Assembly: GCF_003584165.1 (NCBI RefSeq)
Contig: NZ_QXFJ01000015.1
Coordinates: forward strand, 67,001-131,000
From: Flagellimonas aequoris
GTDB taxonomy: Bacteria; Bacteroidota; Bacteroidia; Flavobacteriales; Flavobacteriaceae
Length of the DNA: 64,000 nucleotides
Direction: 5' to 3'
Shown: positions 36,627 to 47,624 of the stretch, one piece after another
Layout: every line of letters begins with the position of its first letter
Numbering within the stretch: the stretch's first letter is position 1
The notes under the pieces: model-generated
The model's database searches: none
Told to the model about the DNA's origin: nothing
Seen by the model: only the letters and a program-made list of their open reading frames with translations
Made by a program: the position numbers and the translations under genes

Positions 36627-38753
36627 ATGGGAAGAGATTTAAAATATACAAGGAATATAGGTATTGCAGCTCACATCGATGCTGGTAAAACAACTACTAC
36701 TGAACGTATTCTTTTTTATACTGGTGTGAGTCACAAAATTGGTGAGGTGCACGATGGTGCGGCCACTATGGACTGGATGGAGCAAGAGCAGGAGCGTGGT
36801 ATTACCATTACTTCTGCCGCTACTACCTGTACGTGGCAGTTTCCTTTGGAAAATGCCCAACCTACGCCTGATACAAAGCCATACCACTTTAATATCATCG
36901 ACACTCCCGGGCACGTGGACTTTACCGTTGAGGTAAACCGTTCTTTGCGTGTTTTGGATGGATTGGTATTCTTGTTCAGTGCCGTTGACGGTGTTGAGCC
37001 ACAATCTGAAACCAACTGGAGGTTGGCCGATAACTATAAAGTGCCACGTATCGGTTTCGTGAACAAAATGGACCGTCAAGGTTCCAACTTCTTGAACGTG
37101 TGTAAGCAGGTTCGTGAGATGTTGGGCTCCAATGCAGTGCCAATTGTGTTGCCGATCGGTGATGAGGCCGACTTTAAAGGTATCGTGGATTTGGCCAAAA
37201 ACAGGGCTATCGTATGGCACGATGAAAACTTCGGTTCTACTTTTGATGTTGTGGATATTCCTGCTGACATGGAGGCTGAAGTTAAAGAATACAGAGCTGC
37301 CTTGATCGAGGCTGTTGCTGAATATGATGAAAATCTGATGGAGAAATTCTTCGAAGATGAAGATTCCATCACTGAAGAAGAAGTGCATGCTGCTTTGAGA
37401 GCTGCGGTAATGGATAGGGCAATCATCCCTATGATCTGTGGTTCTTCTTTCAAGAACAAGGGGGTTCAGTTCCTTTTGGATGCTGTTTGCCGTTACTTGC
37501 CTTCTCCTTTGGATAAAGATGCTATCATCGGTATCAATCCAGATACAGAAAAAGAAGAAAAAAGAAAACCAGATCCAAAAGAACCTTTTGCTGCTCTTGC
37601 ATTTAAGATTGCTACCGATCCATTCGTAGGTCGTTTGGCATTCTTCAGGGCATATTCTGGTCACTTGGATGCAGGTTCTTATATCTTGAACAACCGTTCA
37701 GGAAACAAAGAGCGTATTTCCCGTATCTATCAAATGCACGCCAACAAGCAAAATGCCATTGAGTTTATCGAAGCTGGTGATATCGGTGCTGCTGTTGGGT
37801 TCAAGGATATCAAGACCGGGGATACCCTTTCTGATGAAAAACACCCAATTGTTTTGGAAAGCATGCAATTCCCTGATCCTGTGATTGGTATTGCTGTGGA
37901 ACCAAAAACAAAGGCTGATGTTGATAAAATGGGTATGGCTTTGGCCAAATTGGCCGAAGAAGATCCAACCTTCCAGGTTAAAACCGACGAGGCTTCCGGT
38001 CAGACCATCATTTCTGGTATGGGCGAGCTTCACTTGGATATCATCGTGGATCGTTTGAGACGTGAGTTCAAGGTTGAGGTGAACCAAGGTCAACCTCAGG
38101 TTGAGTACAAAGAGGCCCTTACGGCTAAGGCAAACCATAGGGAAGTTTACAAGAAACAGACCGGTGGTCGTGGTAAGTTCGCGGATATCGTGTTCTCCAT
38201 GGAGCCAGCCGAAGAAGGTAAAGTTGGATTGGAGTTTGTTAACGAGATCAAAGGAGGTAACATTCCTAAAGAATATGTTCCATCTGTAGAAAAAGGATTC
38301 AGGGAAGCCATGAAGAATGGTCCTTTGGCCGGATTTGAGATGGACAGTATGAAGGTTACCCTTTCCGATGGATCTTTCCACCCTGTGGATTCTGATTCCT
38401 TGTCCTTCGAATTGGCCGCGAAATTGGGTTACAAAGCTGCTGCCAGAGCTGCAAAAGCAGTGTTGATGGAGCCGATCATGAAGTTGGAGGTGCTTACACC
38501 AGAGGAAAACATGGGTGATATTGTAGGTGACTTGAACCGTAGAAGGGGGCAAGTGAACAACATGGACGATAGGGCCGGTGCCAAAGTGATTAAAGCTGAA
38601 GTGCCACTTTCTGAAATGTTCGGATATGTAACCTCATTGAGGACCTTGTCTTCAGGTAGGGCAACATCCACCATGGAATTTTCACACTATGCCGAAACCC
38701 CTTCCAATATTGCAGAGGAAGTGATCAAGGCAGCTAAAGGAGTAACAGCATAA
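36627..38753 (+). CDS. fusA: Elongation factor G
   Basis: The 708-residue translocase has G1 [15 protein letters not shown], the switch [16 protein letters not shown]3 DTPGHVDF, G4 NKMD and the domain [19 protein letters not shown]. The C-terminal domain V ends with [16 protein letters not shown]. It moves tRNA-mRNA after peptide transfer. The str operon usually has tuf next; here rpsJ follows, as is normal in this phylum. Confidence 0.98.
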   Translation: MGRDLKYTRNIGIAAHIDAGKTTTTERILFYTGVSHKIGEVHDGAATMDWMEQEQERGITITSAATTCTWQFPLENAQPTPDTKPYHFNIIDTPGHVDFTVEVNRSLRVLDGLVFLFSAVDGVEPQSETNWRLADNYKVPRIGFVNKMDRQGSNFLNVCKQVREMLGSNAVPIVLPIGDEADFKGIVDLAKNRAIVWHDENFGSTFDVVDIPADMEAEVKEYRAALIEAVAEYDENLMEKFFEDEDSITEEEVHAALRAAVMDRAIIPMICGSSFKNKGVQFLLDAVCRYLPSPLDKDAIIGINPDTEKEEKRKPDPKEPFAALAFKIATDPFVGRLAFFRAYSGHLDAGSYILNNRSGNKERISRIYQMHANKQNAIEFIEAGDIGAAVGFKDIKTGDTLSDEKHPIVLESMQFPDPVIGIAVEPKTKADVDKMGMALAKLAEEDPTFQVKTDEASGQTIISGMGELHLDIIVDRLRREFKVEVNQGQPQVEYKEALTAKANHREVYKKQTGGRGKFADIVFSMEPAEEGKVGLEFVNEIKGGNIPKEYVPSVEKGFREAMKNGPLAGFEMDSMKVTLSDGSFHPVDSDSLSFELAAKLGYKAAARAAKAVLMEPIMKLEVLTPEENMGDIVGDLNRRRGQVNNMDDRAGAKVIKAEVPLSEMFGYVTSLRTLSSGRATSTMEFSHYAETPSNIAEEVIKAAKGVTA

Positions 38754-38764
38754 TTATCAGCAAG

Positions 38765-39070
38765 ATGAGTCAAAAAATTAGAATTAAATTGAAATCTTAC
38801 GATCACAATTTGGTGGACAAATCTGCTGAGAAGATCGTGAAAACAGTTAAAACAACTGGTGCTGTGGTTACTGGACCCATTCCATTGCCAACGCACAAAA
38901 AGATATTTACGGTTTTGCGTTCACCCCACGTGAACAAAAAATCGAGGGAGCAGTTCGAATTGAGCTCTTACAAGAGACTTTTGGACATTTACAGCTCTTC
39001 ATCAAAAACCATCGATGCCCTTATGAAGCTTGAGCTTCCCAGTGGTGTTGAGGTTGAGATCAAGGTCTGA
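38765..39070 (+). CDS. rpsJ: 30S ribosomal protein uS10
   Basis: The 101-residue protein has [20 protein letters not shown] and the loop [24 protein letters not shown]. It also serves as NusE in antitermination. It is followed by an unusual 209-nt structured spacer before rplC. Confidence 0.98.
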   Translation: MSQKIRIKLKSYDHNLVDKSAEKIVKTVKTTGAVVTGPIPLPTHKKIFTVLRSPHVNKKSREQFELSSYKRLLDIYSSSSKTIDALMKLELPSGVEVEIKV

Positions 39071-39150
39071 TAATCAGTTGTAAGTGTTGAGTCTTAAGTT
39101 TTGATTGTTCAGAACTGTCAACTTAAAACTTATAACTAAAATGTACATGT

Positions 39151-39244
39151 CTCTGACGATGGTCAGGGAAAAACGGAGAAAGAAAAAAATCTGGGTCAGA
39201 GCAGAAAATTTTCTTGACCCAATTTTTTTGCCAAGAAATTGGCA
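39151..39244 (+). promoter_or_regulatory. Candidate structured leader of rplC: three consecutive hairpins, the middle terminator-like
   Basis: Hairpin A: CTCTGAC (39151-39157) with GTCAGGG (39162-39168), loop GATG. Hairpin B: TGGGTCA (39192-39198) with TGACCCA (39215-39221), a 4-nt bulge GAGC, then inner AGAA/TTCT (39203-39206 and 39211-39214), followed by A and T7 (39223-39229). Hairpin C: TGCCAA (39229-39234) with TTGGCA (39239-39244), loop GAAA. CTCTGAC can also pair with GTCAGAG (39195-39201), which would break hairpin B. This is the usual plan of an attenuator. The regulator could be L3, L4 or another protein of the operon; none is proven. Confidence 0.55.
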
Positions 39245-39279
39245 CAATTAAAAAAGTAAACAATTAATAATTAATAAAT

Positions 39280-39903
39280 ATGTCTGGGTTAATAGGTAAA
39301 AAAATCGGCATGACCAGCATTTTTGACGAGAATGGAAAAAACGTTCCATGTACCGTTATAGAAGCTGGACCATGTGTGGTTACCCAAGTCAGAACCGAAG
39401 AGGTTGACGGGTACAAAGCCCTTCAGCTTGGTTTCGATGACAAGGCAGAAAAACGTGCTAACAAGGCCGAAACAGGTCACTTTAAAAAAGCAGGTACTTC
39501 TCCTAAAAAACAAGTCATTGAGTTCCAAGGATTTGAAGGTGAATACAAATTGGGAGATACTGTTGGTGTCGACATTTTCCTTGAAGGAGAGTTTGTTGAC
39601 GTTGTAGGTACATCCAAAGGAAAAGGATTCCAAGGTGTTGTTAAACGCCATGGTTTTGGTGGTGTTGGACAATCCACCCACGGTCAGCACAACAGATTGA
39701 GGGCCCCTGGTTCCATTGGTGCTGCTTCTTATCCTGCCAAAGTTTTCAAAGGAATGAAAATGGCCGGTAGAATGGGTGGTGAGAGAGTGACCGTACAGAA
39801 CTTAAGAGTATTGAAAGTGGTTCCGGAGAAAAACATCTTGGTTGTAAAAGGATGTGTGCCCGGTCACAAAAATTCATACGTAACAATTCAAAGGTGGCAA
39901 TAA
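39280..39903 (+). CDS. rplC: 50S ribosomal protein uL3
   Basis: The 207-residue protein opens [15 protein letters not shown] and has the conserved loop [14 protein letters not shown]...HGQHNR...GSIGA. It starts 50S assembly with its loop reaching the peptidyl transferase centre. Its stop overlaps the rplD ATG by 1 nt (taATG). Preceded by the structured spacer. Confidence 0.98.
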   Translation: MSGLIGKKIGMTSIFDENGKNVPCTVIEAGPCVVTQVRTEEVDGYKALQLGFDDKAEKRANKAETGHFKKAGTSPKKQVIEFQGFEGEYKLGDTVGVDIFLEGEFVDVVGTSKGKGFQGVVKRHGFGGVGQSTHGQHNRLRAPGSIGAASYPAKVFKGMKMAGRMGGERVTVQNLRVLKVVPEKNILVVKGCVPGHKNSYVTIQRWQ

Positions 39904-40532
39904 TGAAGGTAGCAGTATTAGATATCACAGGAAAAGAGACCGGAAGAAAGGTAGAGCTTTCTGACGATGTTTTCGCCATTGAGCCCAATGAGCATGCCAT
40001 TTATTTGGATGTGAAACAATATTTGGCCCACCAAAGACAAGGTACCCACAAAGCCAAGGAAAGAGGAGAGATCGCTGGTAGTACCAGAAAGATCAAAAAA
40101 CAAAAAGGTACCGGTACCGCAAGGGCAGGTAGCATTAAGTCTCCTGTTTTTAGAGGTGGTGGTAGGATCTTTGGTCCAAGACCTAAGGATTATTCCCAAA
40201 AGTTGAACAAGAACCTTAAGCGATTGGCTAGAAAATCTGCCTTGACCCTTAAGTCAAAAGAGAACGCTTTGGTCGTTGTGGAGGATTTCAATTTTGAAGC
40301 ACCGAAGACCAAGGATTTCGTTAGTTTCTTGACTTCATTGGGATTAGAAAATAAAAAGTCCCTTATTGTGTTGGGCGATACAAATAATAACGTATATTTG
40401 TCGTCGCGTAATTTGGAGCGTTCCGAAGTTGTAACTGGTTCAGAATTAAACACTTACAGAATTGTTCATGCGAACAGTGTAGTGCTTACTGAAAGTGCTT
40501 TGGAAGGAATTGAATCGAACCTAAAGAAATAA
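39903..40532 (+). CDS. rplD: 50S ribosomal protein uL4
   Basis: The 209-residue protein has the exit-tunnel loop [16 protein letters not shown], then [13 protein letters not shown] chose ATG 39903 ([12 protein letters not shown]), which overlaps the rplC stop by 1 nt, over an upstream ATG within rplC. In E. coli L4 represses its own operon, so it is one candidate regulator of the leader before rplC. Confidence 0.98.
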   Translation: MKVAVLDITGKETGRKVELSDDVFAIEPNEHAIYLDVKQYLAHQRQGTHKAKERGEIAGSTRKIKKQKGTGTARAGSIKSPVFRGGGRIFGPRPKDYSQKLNKNLKRLARKSALTLKSKENALVVVEDFNFEAPKTKDFVSFLTSLGLENKKSLIVLGDTNNNVYLSSRNLERSEVVTGSELNTYRIVHANSVVLTESALEGIESNLKK

Positions 40533-40539
40533 GAATATC

Positions 40540-40830
40540 ATGAGTGTGTTGATAAAACCGATAATTACGGAGAAAATGACCGCTGACAGCGAGCTTTTCA
40601 ATCGCTATGGTTTCTATGTTGATCCAAAGGCCAACAAGTTGGAAATCAAGGAAGCGGTAGAGGCTACTTATGGTGTTTCTGTGGAAAAGGTAAGAACCAT
40701 GAACTATGGTCCAACGCGTAAGAGTCGCTATACAAAAACCGGAATCCAACACGGAAAGACGAACGCCATGAAAAAAGCGATCGTTGATGTTGCCGAAGGT
40801 GATATTATTGATTTTTACAATAATCTATAA
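40540..40830 (+). CDS. rplW: 50S ribosomal protein uL23
   Basis: The 96-residue protein has the signature LIKPIITEKM at the start and YGVSVEKVRTMNYGPTRKSRY in the loop. It lies at the tunnel exit and docks trigger factor and SRP. 9 nt separate it from rplB. Confidence 0.97.
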   Translation: MSVLIKPIITEKMTADSELFNRYGFYVDPKANKLEIKEAVEATYGVSVEKVRTMNYGPTRKSRYTKTGIQHGKTNAMKKAIVDVAEGDIIDFYNNL

Positions 40831-40839
40831 AGACGAGAG

Positions 40840-41664
40840 ATGTCAGTTAGAAAATTAAAACCGATAACCCCTGGTCAGCGTTTTAGAGTAGTAAACGGAT
40901 TTGACGCGATTACTACTGATAAGCCGGAGAAAAGCTTGCTTGCTCCGTTAAAAAAGTCAGGTGGTAGGAACAGTCAAGGTAAAATGACCATGCGCCACAG
41001 AGGTGGAGGTCATAAAAGAAGATATCGTATCATCGATTTCAAAAGGGACAAACAAGGAGTGGATGCCACTGTGCAATCCATCCAGTATGATCCCAACAGA
41101 ACTGCATTTATCGCCTTGGTAGAGTACGCAGATGGTGAAAAAAGATATGTGATCGCACAAAATGGAATGCAGGTAGGACAGGCTATCCAATCCGGAACCG
41201 GTTCTGCTCCTGAGATTGGAAATGCACTTCCTTTGGGTGAGATTCCTTTGGGTACCATCATTTCCTGTATCGAATTGAGACCTGGACAAGGTGCCGTTAT
41301 GGCCCGTAGTGCTGGTACGTTCGCACAGTTGATGGCGAAGGACGGCAAGTTTGTGACCATCAAATTGCCATCTGGTGAAACCCGTATGGTGTTGGCCACA
41401 TGTTTGGCAACCGTAGGGGCTGTTTCCAACTCTGACCACCAATTGTTGGTATCTGGTAAAGCAGGTAGAAGCAGATGGTTGGGCAGAAGGCCAAGAACTA
41501 GGCCAGTGGCCATGAACCCTGTGGATCACCCAATGGGTGGTGGTGAAGGAAGGGCTTCCGGAGGTCACCCAAGATCTAGAAACGGTATTCCTGCAAAAGG
41601 TTACAGGACCCGTTCCAAGACCAAGGACACCAATAGGTACATCGTAGAACGTAGAAAGAAATAA
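40840..41664 (+). CDS. rplB: 50S ribosomal protein uL2
   Basis: The 274-residue protein has the rRNA-binding [22 protein letters not shown] and the C-terminal [18 protein letters not shown] (the near-catalytic His). A primary rRNA-binding protein needed for subunit joining and peptidyl transfer. Confidence 0.98.
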   Translation: MSVRKLKPITPGQRFRVVNGFDAITTDKPEKSLLAPLKKSGGRNSQGKMTMRHRGGGHKRRYRIIDFKRDKQGVDATVQSIQYDPNRTAFIALVEYADGEKRYVIAQNGMQVGQAIQSGTGSAPEIGNALPLGEIPLGTIISCIELRPGQGAVMARSAGTFAQLMAKDGKFVTIKLPSGETRMVLATCLATVGAVSNSDHQLLVSGKAGRSRWLGRRPRTRPVAMNPVDHPMGGGEGRASGGHPRSRNGIPAKGYRTRSKTKDTNRYIVERRKK

Positions 41665-41676
41665 AAGAAAAAGTAA

Positions 41677-41955
41677 ATGGCACGTTCGTTAAAAAAAGGA
41701 CCATTCGTTCATTATAGTCTGGAGAAAAAAGTTCAGACCAATATAGAGACAGGTAAGAAAACAGTTATCAAAACGTGGTCAAGAGCCTCTATGATAACCC
41801 CAGATTTTGTGGGACAGACCATCGCGGTACACAACGGTAAACAATTTGTACCCGTGTATGTAACCGAGAACATGGTAGGTCACAAACTTGGAGAATTTTC
41901 ACCAACACGATCTTTTAGGGGTCATGCTGGAGCTAAAAACAAAGGTAAAAAGTAA
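41677..41955 (+). CDS. rpsS: 30S ribosomal protein uS19
   Basis: The 92-residue protein has [40 protein letters not shown] (here shortened) and [13 protein letters not shown], all conserved in S19. It is in the 30S head with S13. 7 nt to rplV. Confidence 0.98.
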   Translation: MARSLKKGPFVHYSLEKKVQTNIETGKKTVIKTWSRASMITPDFVGQTIAVHNGKQFVPVYVTENMVGHKLGEFSPTRSFRGHAGAKNKGKK

Positions 41956-41962
41956 GTAAGCA

Positions 41963-42370
41963 ATGGGAGTTCGTAAAAGACAAATGGCCGAAAGGTTAAA
42001 GGAAGAGAAAAAGCAACTTGCTATCGCAAAGCTTAACAATTGCCCAACATCTCCAAGGAAGATGCGTTTGGTGGCGGATTTGGTAAGAGGGAAACAGATT
42101 GAGATGGCTTTGGCCATCCTAAGGTTCAATCCCAAGGAAGCATCCAGAAAATTGGAAAAACTATTGCTTTCTGCCATCGCCAACTGGGAAGCTAAAAATG
42201 AGGATGCCAGTATTGAGGATGCTGATCTTTACATCAAGGAAATCCGTGTAGACGGTGGAACCATGTTGAAGAGATTGAGACCAGCTCCACAAGGTAGAGC
42301 CCACAGAATCAGAAAACGTTCCAATCATGTGACCATGATCTTGGAGTCCAATAACAACGTTCAAAGCTAG
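41963..42370 (+). CDS. rplV: 50S ribosomal protein uL22
   Basis: The 135-residue protein has [17 protein letters not shown] and the tunnel hairpin [19 protein letters not shown]. The first ~20 residues ([18 protein letters not shown]) are a basic extension usual in this phylum. Confidence 0.97.
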   Translation: MGVRKRQMAERLKEEKKQLAIAKLNNCPTSPRKMRLVADLVRGKQIEMALAILRFNPKEASRKLEKLLLSAIANWEAKNEDASIEDADLYIKEIRVDGGTMLKRLRPAPQGRAHRIRKRSNHVTMILESNNNVQS

Positions 42371-42379
42371 AAGAAGAAT

Positions 42380-43099
42380 ATGGGACAAAAGACCAATCCA
42401 ATAGGAAATCGCTTAGGAATTATCAGAGGATGGGAATCCAACTGGTACGGAGGAAACGATTACGGCGATAAGCTGGCTGAAGACGATAAGATCAGAAAAT
42501 ATGTCCATGCCCGTTTGGCCAAGGCCAGCGTGTCAAGGGTCATTATAGAGAGAACCTTGAAATTGATCACCATCACCATTACCACGGCACGTCCTGGTAT
42601 CATCATCGGTAAAGGTGGACAAGAGGTAGATAAACTTAAGGAAGAGCTTAAGAAAATCACCAACAAAGAGGTTCAGATCAATATTCACGAGATCAAGAGA
42701 CCTGAATTGGATGCCAATTTGGTAGCTGCCAGTATCGCAAGACAGATCGAGAGCAGGATTTCATACAGAAGGGCCATCAAAATGGCTATTGCAGCTGCAA
42801 TGCGTATGAATGCCGAAGGAATCAAGGTTCAGATTTCAGGACGTTTGAACGGTGCAGAGATGGCACGTTCAGAATCTTATAAAGAAGGAAGGATTCCATT
42901 GTCTACTTTCCGTGCCGATGTGGATTATGCCTTGCACGAAGCCCACACTACCTATGGTAGATTGGGTGTGAAGGTTTGGATCATGAAGGGTGAGGTCTAT
43001 GGAAAAAGAGAACTTTCCCCATTGGTAGGATTGAGCAAGAGTCAACCAGGAAAAGGCGGTAAACAAGATGGTGGTAAAAAACCACGCCGTAGAAAGTAA
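42380..43099 (+). CDS. rpsC: 30S ribosomal protein uS3
   Basis: The 239-residue protein opens [20 protein letters not shown] and has the KH domain core [17 protein letters not shown] and the C-terminal S3 domain ([12 protein letters not shown]). It lines the mRNA entry channel and acts in unwinding. The tail is Lys/Gly-rich ([16 protein letters not shown]). Confidence 0.98.
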   Translation: MGQKTNPIGNRLGIIRGWESNWYGGNDYGDKLAEDDKIRKYVHARLAKASVSRVIIERTLKLITITITTARPGIIIGKGGQEVDKLKEELKKITNKEVQINIHEIKRPELDANLVAASIARQIESRISYRRAIKMAIAAAMRMNAEGIKVQISGRLNGAEMARSESYKEGRIPLSTFRADVDYALHEAHTTYGRLGVKVWIMKGEVYGKRELSPLVGLSKSQPGKGGKQDGGKKPRRRK

Positions 43100-43118
43100 T
43101 AAGATAAAGTAAGGTAAG

Positions 43119-43538
43119 ATGTTACAGCCAAAAAGAACAAAGTTTCGTAAGGCCCAGAAAGGGCGTATGAAGGGAATCTCACAAAGAGGACACCAGCTTT
43201 CCAATGGAATGTTCGGTATCAAGTCCTTGGACTCCCACTTCATCACCGCCCGTCAAATTGAGGCTGCGCGTATTGCTGCGACAAGGTACATGAAAAGACA
43301 AGGTCAATTGTGGATCAAAATATTCCCGGACAAGCCCATCACCAAAAAACCTCTTGAGGTTCGTATGGGTAAAGGTAAGGGTGCTCCAGAATATTGGGTA
43401 GCTATTGTGAAACCTGGAAGGATCATGTTCGAGGTGGCCGGGGTTCCCCTGGATGTTGCCAAGGAAGCCTTGAGGCTTGCGGCACAAAAGTTGCCCGTGA
43501 AGACCAAGTTTGTGGTAGCTAGGGATTATTCCGCTTAA
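43119..43538 (+). CDS. rplP: 50S ribosomal protein uL16
   Basis: The 139-residue protein opens [19 protein letters not shown] and has [27 protein letters not shown] (here shortened). It helps form the tRNA A-site crevice. In E. coli the Arg in the RMGKGKG loop is hydroxylated; the Arg is present. Confidence 0.98.
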   Translation: MLQPKRTKFRKAQKGRMKGISQRGHQLSNGMFGIKSLDSHFITARQIEAARIAATRYMKRQGQLWIKIFPDKPITKKPLEVRMGKGKGAPEYWVAIVKPGRIMFEVAGVPLDVAKEALRLAAQKLPVKTKFVVARDYSA

Positions 43539-43557
43539 TTTTTAATTGAGAAGAAAG

Positions 43558-43749
43558 ATGAGACAATCAGAAATAAAAGAACTTTCAATTGAAGAGCTAA
43601 AGGAAAAGTTGGCCGAGTTGAAGAAACAACATGCCGATCTTAAAATGGCTCACGCCGTTACTCCTTTGGAAAATCCTTTACAGATCAGAAAGACCAGAAG
43701 GACGGTGGCAAGACTTGCAACTGAATTAACTAAAAGGGAATTACAATAA
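43558..43749 (+). CDS. rpmC: 50S ribosomal protein uL29
   Basis: The 63-residue protein is two helices: [20 protein letters not shown] and [22 protein letters not shown] prefer ATG 43558 to an ATG at 43546. It lies at the tunnel exit next to L23. Confidence 0.96.
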   Translation: MRQSEIKELSIEELKEKLAELKKQHADLKMAHAVTPLENPLQIRKTRRTVARLATELTKRELQ

Positions 43750-43762
43750 TTGGTTCTGCCTT

Positions 43763-44020
43763 ATGGAAAACAGAAATTTAAGAAAAGAAAGAATAGGCGT
43801 TGTTACCAGCAACAAAATGGAGAAATCAATTGTGGTTTCTGAGGTAAAACGAGTTAAGCACCCTATGTACGGTAAATTCGTTTTGAAGACCAAGAAGTAT
43901 GTAGCCCACGATGAGAAAAACGATTGCAACGAAGGTGACACCGTTAAAATAATGGAAACCAGACCTATGAGCAAAACAAAATGCTGGAGGTTGGTAGAAA
44001 TCCTAGAAAGAGCTAAATAA
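43763..44020 (+). CDS. rpsQ: 30S ribosomal protein uS17
   Basis: The 85-residue protein has the S17 signature [24 protein letters not shown] and [19 protein letters not shown]. Primary binder of 16S rRNA. 2 nt to rplN. Confidence 0.97.
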   Translation: MENRNLRKERIGVVTSNKMEKSIVVSEVKRVKHPMYGKFVLKTKKYVAHDEKNDCNEGDTVKIMETRPMSKTKCWRLVEILERAK

Positions 44021-44022
44021 TT

Positions 44023-44391
44023 ATGGTACAGCAAGAATCAAGATTAAAGGTTGCGGACAATACCGGTGCAAAAGAAGTTTTGACCATCCGCGTACTGGGA
44101 GGTACAAAGAGAAGATATGCTTCCCTAGGTGACAAGATTGTTGTGTCCGTTAAGGAGGCAACTCCTAACGGTACCGTTAAAAAAGGTTCTGTGTCAACAG
44201 CTGTTGTGGTTAGGACGAAAAAGGAAGTAAGAAGACCTGATGGTTCTTACATCCGTTTCGACGACAACGCCTGTGTATTGTTGAACGCTGCTGGTGAGAT
44301 GAGGGGTACCCGTGTATTCGGACCTGTTGCAAGGGAGTTGAGGGACAGACAGTTCATGAAGATTGTTTCATTGGCGCCAGAAGTGCTATAA
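44023..44391 (+). CDS. rplN: 50S ribosomal protein uL14
   Basis: The 122-residue protein has [30 protein letters not shown] and the end [19 protein letters not shown]. Bridges to 16S rRNA and L19. Confidence 0.98.
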   Translation: MVQQESRLKVADNTGAKEVLTIRVLGGTKRRYASLGDKIVVSVKEATPNGTVKKGSVSTAVVVRTKKEVRRPDGSYIRFDDNACVLLNAAGEMRGTRVFGPVARELRDRQFMKIVSLAPEVL

Positions 44392-44407
44392 AAGAATTAT
44401 CAGAGAG

Positions 44408-44719
44408 ATGAAGTTGAAAATCAAAACAGGGGATACGGTCAAGGTCATTGCGGGAGACCACAAGGGCAGTGAAGGTAAAGTACTTCAGGTAGACCGTGAA
44501 AAGAACAAAGCTATCGTGGAAGGCATCAACGTGGTGTCCAAACATGAAAAGCCAAGTGCTAAGAATCCTCAAGGAGGCATAATCAAAAAGGAAGCACCTA
44601 TCCAAATCTCCAACCTAGCATTGATCGATCCAAAATCTGGAGAGGCTACCCGCGTGGGTTATGAAGTTAGGGATGGTAAGAAAGTAAGGGTTTCCAAAAA
44701 ATCCAATGAAGTAATTTAG
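44408..44719 (+). CDS. rplX: 50S ribosomal protein uL24
   Basis: The 103-residue protein has the KOW motif ([20 protein letters not shown]) at the start and [21 protein letters not shown] chose ATG 44408 (MKLKIKTGD); an upstream ATG lies inside rplN. Starts folding of 23S domain I. Confidence 0.97.
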   Translation: MKLKIKTGDTVKVIAGDHKGSEGKVLQVDREKNKAIVEGINVVSKHEKPSAKNPQGGIIKKEAPIQISNLALIDPKSGEATRVGYEVRDGKKVRVSKKSNEVI

Positions 44720-44721
44720 TC

Positions 44722-45273
44722 ATGAGCTACATTCCAAGATTAAAACAAGAATATAAGGAGCGTGTGATCAAGGCTCTTACCGATGAGTTTGGGTACCAGA
44801 ATGTAATGCAGGTTCCAAAATTGCAAAAGATCGTAGTAAGCCGTGGGGTCGGTGCAGCCGTATCCGACAAGAAGCTTATCGACCATGCCGTGGATGAGTT
44901 GACCATGATCACAGGTCAGAAAGCGGTGGCCACCCTTTCCAAAAAGGACGTTGCTACGTTCAAATTGAGAAAAGGTATGCCTATCGGTGCCAAAGTAACC
45001 TTGAGAGGTGAGCGCATGTACGAATTTTTGGATCGATTGATTACCTCTGCCCTTCCAAGGGTACGTGATTTCCAAGGGGTTAAAGCTACCGGTTTTGATG
45101 GTAGGGGTAACTATAACTTGGGTATCACCGAGCAAATCATCTTTCCAGAGATCAATATAGACAGGATCAACAGGATCAACGGTATGGACATTACCTTTGT
45201 TACTTCTGCTGATACTGATAAAGAAGCAAAATCATTGTTAACCGAACTGGGAATACCCTTTAAAAAGAACTAG
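44722..45273 (+). CDS. rplE: 50S ribosomal protein uL5
   Basis: The 183-residue protein has the signature [28 protein letters not shown] and [18 protein letters not shown]. Binds 5S rRNA. 2 nt after rplX and 1 nt before rpsN. Confidence 0.98.
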   Translation: MSYIPRLKQEYKERVIKALTDEFGYQNVMQVPKLQKIVVSRGVGAAVSDKKLIDHAVDELTMITGQKAVATLSKKDVATFKLRKGMPIGAKVTLRGERMYEFLDRLITSALPRVRDFQGVKATGFDGRGNYNLGITEQIIFPEINIDRINRINGMDITFVTSADTDKEAKSLLTELGIPFKKN

Positions 45274-45274
45274 T

Positions 45275-45544
45275 ATGGCCAAGGAATCAATGAAAGCCCG
45301 TGAGAGAAAAAGGGCGAAAATGGTTGCAAAATATGCCGAGAAAAGAAAAGCCCTAAAAGAGGCTGGCGATTATGAAGCCCTTCAAAAGCTTCCGAAGAAC
45401 GCATCTCCGGTACGTATGCGCAACCGTTGCAAATTGACCGGAAGACCAAGAGGTTACATGAGAACTTTTGGTATATCCAGGGTTACTTTCAGGGAAATGG
45501 CCAACCAGGGCCTTATCCCAGGAGTTAAAAAGGCAAGTTGGTAA
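45275..45544 (+). CDS. rpsN: 30S ribosomal protein uS14 (zinc-free long form)
   Basis: The 89-residue protein is the long form without the CxxC pairs of the zinc-binding type: the place of the knuckle reads [23 protein letters not shown]. Only one Cys remains. The long C- form is normal for this phylum. Confidence 0.97.
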   Translation: MAKESMKARERKRAKMVAKYAEKRKALKEAGDYEALQKLPKNASPVRMRNRCKLTGRPRGYMRTFGISRVTFREMANQGLIPGVKKASW

Positions 45545-45562
45545 TTTAGATAAAGAAAAGAA

Positions 45563-45961
45563 ATGCTTACAGATCCAATTTCAGATTATTTGACCAGGAT
45601 TAGAAATGCCAGCAAGGCAGGTCATAGGGTAGTGGATATTCCCGCTTCCAATCTAAAGAAACAGATTACCAAAATATTGTTCGACCAAGGATATATTTTG
45701 AGCTATAAGTTCGAGGAAGACGAAGTACAGGGGAACATCAAGATTGCCTTGAAGTACGATAAGTTTACCAAAGAGCCCATCATCAAAAAATTGCAAAGGG
45801 TAAGTAAGCCTGGTTTGCGTAAGTATGCAGGTTCCGAGGAGCTACCAAGGGTATTGAACGGTTTGGGGATTGCCATCGTGTCCACTTCACATGGAGTGAT
45901 GACCAGCAAGCAGGCCAAGCAAGAGAATGTGGGTGGCGAAGTATTGTGCTACGTATATTAA
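45563..45961 (+). CDS. rpsH: 30S ribosomal protein uS8
   Basis: The 132-residue protein opens MLTDPISDYLTRIRNASKAGH and ends with GLGIAIVSTSHGVMTSKQA...GGEVLCYVY. In E. coli S8 is the repressor of the spc operon by binding the rplE region; I see no obvious S8 site here. Confidence 0.98.
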   Translation: MLTDPISDYLTRIRNASKAGHRVVDIPASNLKKQITKILFDQGYILSYKFEEDEVQGNIKIALKYDKFTKEPIIKKLQRVSKPGLRKYAGSEELPRVLNGLGIAIVSTSHGVMTSKQAKQENVGGEVLCYVY

Positions 45962-45980
45962 TAGAGAAAAGAGTAGAAAA

Positions 45981-46523
45981 ATGTCAAGAATAGGTAACAG
46001 TCCAATTGCAATTCCTGATGGTGTGACCGTTGAAGTAAAAGATTCAGTGGTTACCATTAAAGGTAAGTTGGGAGAGCTTTCACAAGAATTTTCAGAAGTA
46101 GAGGTGAAGGTAGAGGATGGCAGTGTTTCAGTGGAAAGACCTTCCGATGCCAAAGAGCATAGAGCTAAACACGGTTTGTACCGTGCCCTATTGGCCAATA
46201 TGGTAAAAGGGGTATCGCAAGGATGGTCCAAGGAATTGGAATTGGTGGGTGTTGGATACAGAGCCAGCAACCAAGGACAAAAGTTGGATTTGGCCCTGGG
46301 CTTCTCCCACAACATCATCCTGGACATCGCTCCAGAGGTGAAGGTTGAGACCGTTTCCGAAAAAGGGAAGAACCCTATTGTTAAACTAACATCTCACGAC
46401 AAGCAATTGGTAGGCCAAGTTGCCGCCAAGATCAGATCTTTCCGTAAGCCAGAGCCTTACAAAGGAAAAGGTATCAAGTTTGTTGGTGAGCAACTAAGAA
46501 GAAAAGCAGGTAAATCAGCTTAA
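45981..46523 (+). CDS. rplF: 50S ribosomal protein uL6
   Basis: The 180-residue protein opens [15 protein letters not shown] and has the C-terminal signature [24 protein letters not shown] chose ATG 45981; an in-frame ATG at 45927 lies within rpsH. Near the GTPase-associated centre. Confidence 0.98.
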   Translation: MSRIGNSPIAIPDGVTVEVKDSVVTIKGKLGELSQEFSEVEVKVEDGSVSVERPSDAKEHRAKHGLYRALLANMVKGVSQGWSKELELVGVGYRASNQGQKLDLALGFSHNIILDIAPEVKVETVSEKGKNPIVKLTSHDKQLVGQVAAKIRSFRKPEPYKGKGIKFVGEQLRRKAGKSA

Positions 46524-46534
46524 TAATTAAGACT

Positions 46535-46888
46535 ATGGGATTATCTAAGACTGAAAGAAAATTTCGCATCCGAAGAAGAATCAGAAAAGTATCCTTCGGA
46601 ACTGAAGCAAGACCAAGATTGTCTGTGTTCAGGAGCAATAAGGAAATATATGCCCAGTTGATCGACGACAACAAAGGGGTAACTTTGGCATCTGCCTCAT
46701 CCAGGGATAAGGAAATCGACGCCAAAGGAACCAAGAGTGAAGTCGCTACAAGCGTGGGTAAGGCCATAGCGGAAAAGGCCCTTAAGCTAGGTATCGAGGC
46801 CGTGGCTTTTGATAGGGGAGGAAACCTATATCACGGAAGAGTAAAATCATTGGCTGAAGGAGCTAGGGAAGCAGGACTAAAATTCTAA
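46535..46888 (+). CDS. rplR: 50S ribosomal protein uL18
   Basis: The 117-residue protein has [23 protein letters not shown] (shortened) and [27 protein letters not shown] at the end. Binds 5S rRNA with L5 and L25. Confidence 0.98.
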   Translation: MGLSKTERKFRIRRRIRKVSFGTEARPRLSVFRSNKEIYAQLIDDNKGVTLASASSRDKEIDAKGTKSEVATSVGKAIAEKALKLGIEAVAFDRGGNLYHGRVKSLAEGAREAGLKF

Positions 46889-46895
46889 GAAAACT

Positions 46896-47420
46896 ATGTA
46901 CCAGAATTACAAGAACGTAGAGACAGTTAAGCCAGGTGGACTGGAGTTGAAAGACCGTTTGGTTGGAGTACAAAGGGTTACCAAGGTAACCAAGGGAGGT
47001 AGAGCCTTTGGTTTTTCAGCGATTGTCGTTGTAGGTGATGAGAACGGAGTTGTTGGACATGGTTTGGGAAAATCCAAAGAAGTTGCCACAGCTATTGCAA
47101 AGGCCATTGAGGATGCCAAGAAAAACTTGGTTCGCATTCCTTTGAACAAAGGAACCCTTCCCCATGAGCAAAAAGGTAAGTTCGGTGGTGCCAGGGTATA
47201 TATCCAGCCAGCATCACACGGTACCGGAGTAATTGCTGGTGGAGCCGTAAGGGCGGTATTGGAAGCCGTTGGTGTACATGACGTATTGTCCAAGTCACAA
47301 GGTTCATCCAACCCCCACAACGTGGTAAAAGCTACTTTCGACGCCTTGTTGCAATTGAGAAGTGCCGATACCGTTGCCAAGCAAAGGGGAGTTTCTTTGG
47401 AAAAAGTCTTTAAAGGATAA
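46896..47420 (+). CDS. rpsE: 30S ribosomal protein uS5
   Basis: The 174-residue protein has the double-stranded RNA-binding part ([19 protein letters not shown]) and [29 protein letters not shown] (shortened). Acts in decoding fidelity. Confidence 0.98.
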   Translation: MYQNYKNVETVKPGGLELKDRLVGVQRVTKVTKGGRAFGFSAIVVVGDENGVVGHGLGKSKEVATAIAKAIEDAKKNLVRIPLNKGTLPHEQKGKFGGARVYIQPASHGTGVIAGGAVRAVLEAVGVHDVLSKSQGSSNPHNVVKATFDALLQLRSADTVAKQRGVSLEKVFKG

Positions 47421-47432
47421 ATCGAGGATATT

Positions 47433-47612
47433 ATGTCAAAGATTAAGGTAAAACAAGAAAAAAGCGCCATCAAAAGGCCAGAGAACCAAAAAAGAACTTT
47501 GGAGGCTCTTGGTCTGCGCAAGATAGGGCACGTTGTGGAACACGAAGCAACGCCCAGTATCCTTGGAATGATTAATAAGGTAAAACACTTGGTTTCCACT
47601 GAGGAAGCTTAA
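47433..47612 (+). CDS. rpmD: 50S ribosomal protein uL30
   Basis: This short 59-residue gene sits in the classic place between rpsE and rplO. It reads MSKIKVKQEKSAIKRPE, then TLEALGLRKIGHVVEHEATPS (broken: TLEALGLRKIGHVV), the L30 signature. 12 nt from each neighbour. Confidence 0.96.
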   Translation: MSKIKVKQEKSAIKRPENQKRTLEALGLRKIGHVVEHEATPSILGMINKVKHLVSTEEA

Positions 47613-47624
47613 ATATAGAGGCAC

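Noticed and set aside
36639..37664. 341-residue minus-strand open frame opposite fusA
   Set aside because: It is the antisense of a highly conserved gene, with no family features; codon bias of fusA keeps the frame open.
37698..38552. 284-residue minus-strand open frame opposite fusA
   Set aside because: Same reason: an antisense shadow.
46907..47599. 230-residue minus-strand frame over rpsE-rpmD
   Set aside because: Antisense shadow of ribosomal genes.
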